A stretch of DNA of 64,000 nt from Thauera sp. 2A1 (GTDB taxonomy: Bacteria; Pseudomonadota; Gammaproteobacteria; Burkholderiales; Rhodocyclaceae): NCBI RefSeq assembly GCF_009469595.2, contig NZ_SSXV01000002.1, positions 1 through 64,000 on the forward strand. Reading direction: 5' to 3'. The notes below the pieces were generated by a model, which had not been told where the DNA came from, did no database searches, and saw only the letters and a program-made list of their open reading frames with translations. Positions 59,331 through 64,000 of this stretch are shown here, one piece after another (position 1 is the first letter of the stretch; the number at the start of each line of letters is the position of its first letter). The translations under genes were made by a program, and so were the position numbers.

Positions 59331-60266
59331 ATGTCCATCCTCGTCTGCGGCTCCATGGCCTATGACTCGATCATGGTGTTCAACGACCGCTTCAGGAATC
59401 ACATCCTGCCCGAGCAGATCCACATCCTGAACGTGTCCTTCCTGGTGCCGGACCTGCGCCGCGAGTTCGGCGGCTGCGCCGGCAACATCGCCTACAACCT
59501 GAAGCTGCTGGGCGCCGATCCGCTGATCATGGCGACGGTGGGCGAGGATTCCGACCCGTACCGACGCCGCCTCGACCACCTCGGCCTGCGCCAGGACCAC
59601 GTGCGCGAGGTGCGTGGCACCTTCACCGCGCAGGCTTTCATCACCACCGACCTCGACGACAACCAGATCACCGCCTTCCACCCGGGGGCGATGTTCCATT
59701 CGCACCTCAACGACGTGCGTGACGCGGCAGGCGCGAAGCTGGGCATCGTCGCGCCCGACGGCCGCGACGGCATGCTGCGCCATGTGCAGGGTTTTGCCGA
59801 TGCGGGCCTGCCCTTCATCTTCGATCCGGGCCAGGGGCTGCCGATCCTCAGTGGGGACGAACTGCGGCATTGCCTGAAACTGGCCACCTGGTGCACGGTC
59901 AATGACTACGAGATGCGCCTGATGAGCGAGAAAACGGGCCTTTCCGAAGCCGAGCTGGCCGCCGAGGTGGATGCGCTCATCGTGACCCTGGGCGCGGAAG
60001 GCTCGCGCATCCACGCCAAGGGCGAGTGCGTGGAGATTCCGGCGGTGAAGCCCGACGAGATCCTCGACCCTACCGGCTGCGGCGACGCGTATCGCGCCGG
60101 GTTGCTGTATGGCTTGGCGAACGGCTGGGACTGGCTGCAGAGCGGGCGCCTGGCGGCAGTGATGGGCGCGATCAAGATTGCCCACCGCGGTGGGCAGAAC
60201 CACCGCCCGACGCGCGACGACATCGCCGCGCGTCACCTGGCGGCGTTTGGGGAGAATCCATGGTGA
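59331..60266 (+). CDS. PfkB-family kinase, probable adenosine kinase-like
   Basis: A 311-residue ribokinase-fold enzyme. LVCGSMAYDSIMVFNDRF starts the substrate lid region, GGCAGNIAYNLKLLGADPLI is the first PfkB motif, and DPTGCGDAYRAGLL the second with the catalytic Asp. In betaproteobacteria this gene near accC/prmA is annotated as carbohydrate or adenosine kinase; the substrate cannot be fixed from sequence. ATG 59331 begins the conserved start. Its 3' end overlaps the next gene by seven bases. Confidence 0.85.
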   Translation: MSILVCGSMAYDSIMVFNDRFRNHILPEQIHILNVSFLVPDLRREFGGCAGNIAYNLKLLGADPLIMATVGEDSDPYRRRLDHLGLRQDHVREVRGTFTAQAFITTDLDDNQITAFHPGAMFHSHLNDVRDAAGAKLGIVAPDGRDGMLRHVQGFADAGLPFIFDPGQGLPILSGDELRHCLKLATWCTVNDYEMRLMSEKTGLSEAELAAEVDALIVTLGAEGSRIHAKGECVEIPAVKPDEILDPTGCGDAYRAGLLYGLANGWDWLQSGRLAAVMGAIKIAHRGGQNHRPTRDDIAARHLAAFGENPW

Positions 60267-60733
60267 ACGGACAGACGATGACGACGCGCGCCGTGCTTGG
60301 CGCGCTGGTGGTCGCGCTGATGCTGGGTGGCTGTGCTGCAGGGATGGGCGGTCGCGACTATGCGCGCGCCGACGCACGCCGCACGATGGTGGTGCAGTTC
60401 GGCACGGTGGCCGGCGTGCGCGGCGTCAATCTCGAAGGCACGAAGACGCCGATCGGCACCGTGACCGGCGCTGCCGTCGGCGGCATCGCCGGCAGCACCA
60501 TCGGCAGTGGCAAGGGTTCCGCCGTGGGCGCGGTGCTCGGTGCCGTGGTCGGCGGCATGACCGGCGCCGCGGTCGAGGAGGGCACGACGCGCAAGGTCGG
60601 GGTGGAAGTCACGGTGCGGATGGACGACGGGCAGTATCTCGCCGTGGTGCAGGCCGACGAAGGCGAGAACTTCCGCGTGGGCGAGCGAGTGCGCATCCTG
60701 CGTGACGCGGGCGAGACCCGGGTCGCGCGCTGA
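60260..60733 (+). CDS. Glycine-zipper outer membrane lipoprotein, SlyB-like
   Basis: A 157-residue lipoprotein: signal region TRAVLGALVVALMLGGC gives the lipobox, and GTVTGAAVGGIAGSTIGSGK plus VGAVLGAVVGGMTGAAVEEG are two glycine-zipper segments. The C-terminal part (VEVTVRMDDGQYLAVVQADE) is SlyB/Pcp-like. GGGGAG at 60249-60254 supports ATG 60260, giving the overlap with the kinase gene. Confidence 0.86.
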   Translation: MVNGQTMTTRAVLGALVVALMLGGCAAGMGGRDYARADARRTMVVQFGTVAGVRGVNLEGTKTPIGTVTGAAVGGIAGSTIGSGKGSAVGAVLGAVVGGMTGAAVEEGTTRKVGVEVTVRMDDGQYLAVVQADEGENFRVGERVRILRDAGETRVAR

Positions 60734-60755
60734 TGGCTGATTCGCGCCCCGGCGT

Positions 60756-61982
60756 TCAGGGGTAGAAGACGTACACGCGATACCCGGTGGGCGATGCGCC
60801 TTCCAGGCGGAAGGGCAGCCGCACCGGGACGGTCGTGCGCGCGGGCAGGCTGGCCTTTGGCGCGTCGGCGGGCATCCAGTCTGCCGGCGCGAACACGCGA
60901 CGCACCACCGGCGTGTCGGTGCCGTCGGTCAGCGTCAGTTCCAGATGCGGCCAGGCTTGCGGGTAGTCCGCCCGGTTCTTGACGGTGGTGAACAGGGTGT
61001 AGCGGCCGGTGCGCGCGGGGTCGGATTGCAGATCGGAGGTTTCGATGGCGATCAGCGCGACGTCCTTCGGTAGCGGCACGTCGCAGCCGAGGGCCGCGCA
61101 GCCGGCTTCGAGCAGCGGGCGGGTGCCCGGCAGGCTGCGGCCGATTTCCGTCCGGAACAGGTAGGTGGCCTGGGCGGCCAGGGTTCCAGCCAGCAGCCCG
61201 GCGGCCATGCCCGTCAGCGTGCGCGCCACGGCACTGCGTTTGCTGGCTGGGCGCCCGTAGGTGGCGTCGAGGTGCTCGAGGTCGACGTGGCGGGCTTGCG
61301 GGGTTGCAGTTGCCAACGCTTCTTCGTCGGCATCGGCAGGGGAGATCGAAGCTCGCCCCTGGTCGTGCCCTTGGTCGTGCCCCTGCTCTGCCTCCGGCTC
61401 CAGCTCGCGCTTCGGTTCCGGCTCTGTTGTCACACGCGCCGCTGCAGCGTCTGCCCGTTCATCCGGTTCAGGGGCCGTGTGCCCCCGCGCGGCAGCAAAG
61501 GTTTCGGTCGGCGAGGGGTTGCGGCGGCCGCTGCGGATGACATCGGGGAGGGATGAAGCGGCGCCGGATTCGGCCGCATCGAATGCTTGCGGCTGCTCAA
61601 CTGTCCTGTCGCCCCAGTCCGGTGCTTCCGGATAGTCTGTCGTCGGGTATGCCCGCTCCGCTTGGCCGGGAGGCTCTGGCGCGGCGCGGTCATCGTCGAA
61701 CGGCGGAAACTCGGGCAACTCGAAATCGAGCTCTTGGGTATTGCGGCCGGCGCCGGGCGCATGCGCGGCGACGACCGGAGTCGGTTCGCCGTGTGTGGCT
61801 GCGGCGGCTTGTTCGCGCCCGCGTGCGGCCGGCTCCGCTTCATCGGTCGTCGCGATGCGGTGCTGCAGTGCGTTGAACGGGTTGAAGCAATGACCGCAGC
61901 GCACCTCGCCGTTGCGCGCGCGGATCTGTTCCGGGTGCAGCCGGAACACCGTCTGGCAGGCGGGGCAGCGTGTCAGCATCAT
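60756..61982 (-). CDS. Zinc-ribbon and DUF3426 membrane protein
   Basis: A 408-residue protein. Two CxxC pairs at the N-terminus (LTRCPACQTVF, EVRCGHCFNPF) form an MJ0042-type zinc ribbon. A 200-residue acidic, Pro/Glu-rich linker follows, then one transmembrane helix (TLTGMAAGLLAGTLAAQATY) and a DUF3426 domain (SDLQSDPARTGRYTLFTTVK). Two adjacent ATGs (61982, 61979) are possible starts. The gene is next to prmA, as in many betaproteobacteria. Function unknown; a long-linker membrane sensor is one possibility. Confidence 0.85.
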   Translation of the reverse strand: MMLTRCPACQTVFRLHPEQIRARNGEVRCGHCFNPFNALQHRIATTDEAEPAARGREQAAAATHGEPTPVVAAHAPGAGRNTQELDFELPEFPPFDDDRAAPEPPGQAERAYPTTDYPEAPDWGDRTVEQPQAFDAAESGAASSLPDVIRSGRRNPSPTETFAAARGHTAPEPDERADAAAARVTTEPEPKRELEPEAEQGHDQGHDQGRASISPADADEEALATATPQARHVDLEHLDATYGRPASKRSAVARTLTGMAAGLLAGTLAAQATYLFRTEIGRSLPGTRPLLEAGCAALGCDVPLPKDVALIAIETSDLQSDPARTGRYTLFTTVKNRADYPQAWPHLELTLTDGTDTPVVRRVFAPADWMPADAPKASLPARTTVPVRLPFRLEGASPTGYRVYVFYP

Positions 61983-61992
61983 GGCAGGATGC

Positions 61993-62892
61993 TCAGCGGC
62001 GGCCCTCCAGCCGCACCCAGCCGTCCAGCGTGGCGCCGACCTCAAGCGCCAGGTAGGGCGCCCAGGCGTCGATGACCTGCTGCGACTGCGTCGCGAGTAC
62101 GCCGGAGAGTGCCACGCGTCCGCCGGTGGCGACGCGCGCGGCGATGGCCGGTGCAAGCACGCACAGCGGATTCGTCAGGATGTTGGCCACCACCAGGTCG
62201 AAGGTGTCGCCCACCGGAACGCCGGAATGCTGCAGGCGCATCGTCACGCGATTGCGTGCGGCGTTGTCGCGCGCGGCCTCGACGGCCTTCTCGTCGATGT
62301 CGATGCCCATCACGTCGCCGGCGCCGAGCAGCCCCGCGGCGATGCCGAGGATGCCCGAGCCGCAGCCGTAATCGAGGACGCTGCAGCCCGGAGTGACTGC
62401 ATCGCACAGCCACTCCAGGCACAGCCGGGTGGTGGGGTGCGAGCCGGTGCCGAAGGCCATGCCCGGGTCGAGTTCGATGTTGATCGCCTGCGGGTCCGGC
62501 GCCTGATGCCAGGAGGGGACGATCCACAGCCGGTCGGTGATGCGGATGGGGTCGAACTGGCTCTGCGTGAGCTGCACCCAGTTCTGCTCGGCGATCTCTT
62601 CGGTGGTGAACGGCGGAACGGCGGGCAGGCCGGCGGCGCCCGAGGCTTCGGCAAGCATGGCCGCCAGCTCGTCGCTGGCTGTGTTGCCATCGAACAGCGC
62701 GATCACGCGGCTGTGATCCCACAGCGAGGTCGGCAGGTGGCCTGGTTCGCCGAACTGCGGCTTCTCGGCGTCGGTGCCGGCGTCGGCATCCTCGATGGAC
62801 ACCGACAGGGCGCCGATGTCCATCAGCGCATCCGACAGCGCCTCGGCCCTGGCGGCGTCGGCCTGCAGCGTCACGGAGATCCACGTTGACAT
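61993..62892 (-). CDS. prmA: Ribosomal protein L11 methyltransferase
   Basis: A 299-residue SAM-dependent methyltransferase that trimethylates L11. The N-terminal substrate domain starts MSTWISVTLQADAARAEALS; the catalytic domain has DPGMAFGTGSHPTTRLCLEW, LDYGCGSGILGIAAGLLGAG and VANILTNPL. Ten bases separate it from accC upstream and ten from the zinc-ribbon gene downstream, so the three form one operon. Confidence 0.95.
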   Translation of the reverse strand: MSTWISVTLQADAARAEALSDALMDIGALSVSIEDADAGTDAEKPQFGEPGHLPTSLWDHSRVIALFDGNTASDELAAMLAEASGAAGLPAVPPFTTEEIAEQNWVQLTQSQFDPIRITDRLWIVPSWHQAPDPQAINIELDPGMAFGTGSHPTTRLCLEWLCDAVTPGCSVLDYGCGSGILGIAAGLLGAGDVMGIDIDEKAVEAARDNAARNRVTMRLQHSGVPVGDTFDLVVANILTNPLCVLAPAIAARVATGGRVALSGVLATQSQQVIDAWAPYLALEVGATLDGWVRLEGRR

Positions 62893-62902
62893 GGCAGCGG
62901 GC

Positions 62903-64000
62903 TCAGGCCTTGACTTCGTTGCGGTTGGCCAGCTTGTGTTCCAGGTAGTGGATGCTGGTGCCGCCCTCGTTGAAGCCGGGGTCGAGCATCAAGGTCTGGT
63001 GCAGCGGAATGTTCGTCTTGATGCCCTCGACCATCATCTCGGACAGTGCGATGCGCATGCGGCGGATGGCCTGGTCGCGGGTGTCGCCGTAGGCGATGAC
63101 CTTGCCGATCATCGAATCGTAGTGCGGCGGAACCATGTAGCCGTTATACACGTGCGAATCGACCCGCACACCGGGGCCGCCGGGCGTGTGCCAGTTGGTG
63201 ATGCGGCCGGGCGAGGGCGTGAACTTGAACGGATCCTCGGCATTGATGCGGCACTCGATGGCATGGCCGCGAAACTCCACGTTGCGCTGGCGGAACCAGA
63301 GCTTCTCGCCATCGGCGATGCGGATCTGCGCCTGCACGATGTCGACGCCGGTGATCATTTCGGTCACCGGGTGCTCCACCTGCACGCGGGTGTTCATCTC
63401 GATGAAGTAGAACTCGCCATTCTCGAACAGGAACTCGAAAGTCCCTGCACCGCGGTAGCCGATGGTGCGGCAGGCTTCGGCGCAGCGCTCGCCGATCTTG
63501 GCAATGACCTTGCGCTCGATGCCCGGTGCAGGCGCTTCCTCGATCACCTTCTGGTGGCGGCGCTGCATGGAGCAGTCGCGCTCGCCCAGATAGACCGCGT
63601 TGCCGTGCTGGTCGGCCAGGACCTGGATCTCGACGTGGCGCGGGTTCTCGAGGAACTTCTCCATGTACACGGTCGGGTTGCTGAACGCTGCCTGGGCTTC
63701 GGCCTTGGTGGTGGTCACCGCGTTGAGCAGCGCGGCCTCGGTATGCACCACGCGCATGCCGCGGCCGCCGCCGCCGCCGGCCGCCTTGATGATCACCGGA
63801 TAGCCGATGGCGCGCGCGATGCGCACGATCTCCTTGGGGTCGTCGGGCAGGGCGCCTTCCGAACCGGGGACGCAGGGCACCCCGGCCGCCTTCATCGCGT
63901 CCTTGGCCGACACCTTGTCGCCCATCAGGCGAATCGTTTCGGCACGCGGCCCGATGAAGACGAAGCCGGATTGCTCGACGCGCTCGGCGAAGTCGGCGTT
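62903..64000 (-). CDS. accC: Acetyl-CoA carboxylase biotin carboxylase subunit (5' truncated)
   Basis: The reading frame enters from the window edge and covers 365 residues. [20 protein letters not shown], the ATP-grasp loop [49 protein letters not shown] and [13 protein letters not shown] are diagnostic of AccC, which carboxylates biotin on AccB for malonyl-CoA synthesis. An accB gene is expected just beyond the edge. Confidence 0.95.
   Translation of the reverse strand, partial: NADFAERVEQSGFVFIGPRAETIRLMGDKVSAKDAMKAAGVPCVPGSEGALPDDPKEIVRIARAIGYPVIIKAAGGGGGRGMRVVHTEAALLNAVTTTKAEAQAAFSNPTVYMEKFLENPRHVEIQVLADQHGNAVYLGERDCSMQRRHQKVIEEAPAPGIERKVIAKIGERCAEACRTIGYRGAGTFEFLFENGEFYFIEMNTRVQVEHPVTEMITGVDIVQAQIRIADGEKLWFRQRNVEFRGHAIECRINAEDPFKFTPSPGRITNWHTPGGPGVRVDSHVYNGYMVPPHYDSMIGKVIAYGDTRDQAIRRMRIALSEMMVEGIKTNIPLHQTLMLDPGFNEGGTSIHYLEHKLANRNEVKA

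Overview
The window is 64 kb of GC-rich bacterial chromosome, densely packed with genes and carrying no complete mobile element. Gene content and protein style point to a betaproteobacterium of the Thauera/Azoarcus (Rhodocyclales-Zoogloeaceae) group: a fused-type Mrp/Pha antiporter, an acetoin (aco) operon under sigma-54 control, an Azoarcus-style very short type IV pilin, and the pcm-rhodanese-tolC-waaA and accC-prmA-zinc ribbon neighbourhoods. The genus is inferred, not proven.

Layout. 1-3.6 kb: 3' end of a malic enzyme/phosphotransacetylase-type gene, a patatin-like phospholipase, the PbpG-type endopeptidase, and an IclR regulator. 3.7-9.7 kb: a seven-subunit Mrp/Pha cation/proton antiporter operon (A and B fused, then C-D-E-F-G) with overlapping or closely spaced genes. 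9.8-19.5 kb: an RluF-like pseudouridine synthase, a small Cys-rich protein near a possible FNR-type box, a MacAB-like exporter (adaptor, ATPase, two permeases), glnS, crcB and an OmpA-family lipoprotein. 19.7-23 kb: a SWIM/SNF2 helicase. 23.3-30.8 kb: acoR, divergent from acoX-acoA-acoB-acoC and followed by thiG. A strong bidirectional terminator separates thiG from the convergent thiD-thiC unit, which is headed by a TPP riboswitch. Thiamine synthesis genes therefore flank a TPP-dependent enzyme.

34-44 kb is envelope and efflux: a carbonic-anhydrase-like protein that lacks two of its three zinc ligands, an RND adaptor/pump pair, pcm, a rhodanese, a TolC-type channel and the Kdo transferase waaA. 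44-48 kb is accessory: two back-to-back PIN-toxin modules, a UDP-glucuronate 4-epimerase, a MntA/HepT pair whose HepT is frameshifted, and a decayed Rpn-like gene. 48.4-55.3 kb is a pilin island: a sigma-54 promoter, a 61-residue pilin, a secreted six-cysteine protein, an ABC-2 transporter, a TPR/O-GlcNAc-type glycosyltransferase and an O-antigen-ligase-like protein. The last two genes are visibly AT-richer than the rest. 55.7-64 kb returns to core genes: a CBS protein, apaH, the ornithine-lipid pair olsB-olsA, a HIT protein, a PfkB kinase, a glycine-zipper lipoprotein, a zinc-ribbon/DUF3426 protein, prmA and the 5'-truncated accC.

Short dispersed REP-like palindromes with a core near GTAGGAGCGGGCTTGACCGC recur in intergenic gaps. 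The least explained parts are the pilin island, including a terminator-like hairpin inside the ABC permease coding sequence, the inactive carbonic-anhydrase fusion, and the FNR-box region next to the small Cys-rich gene.
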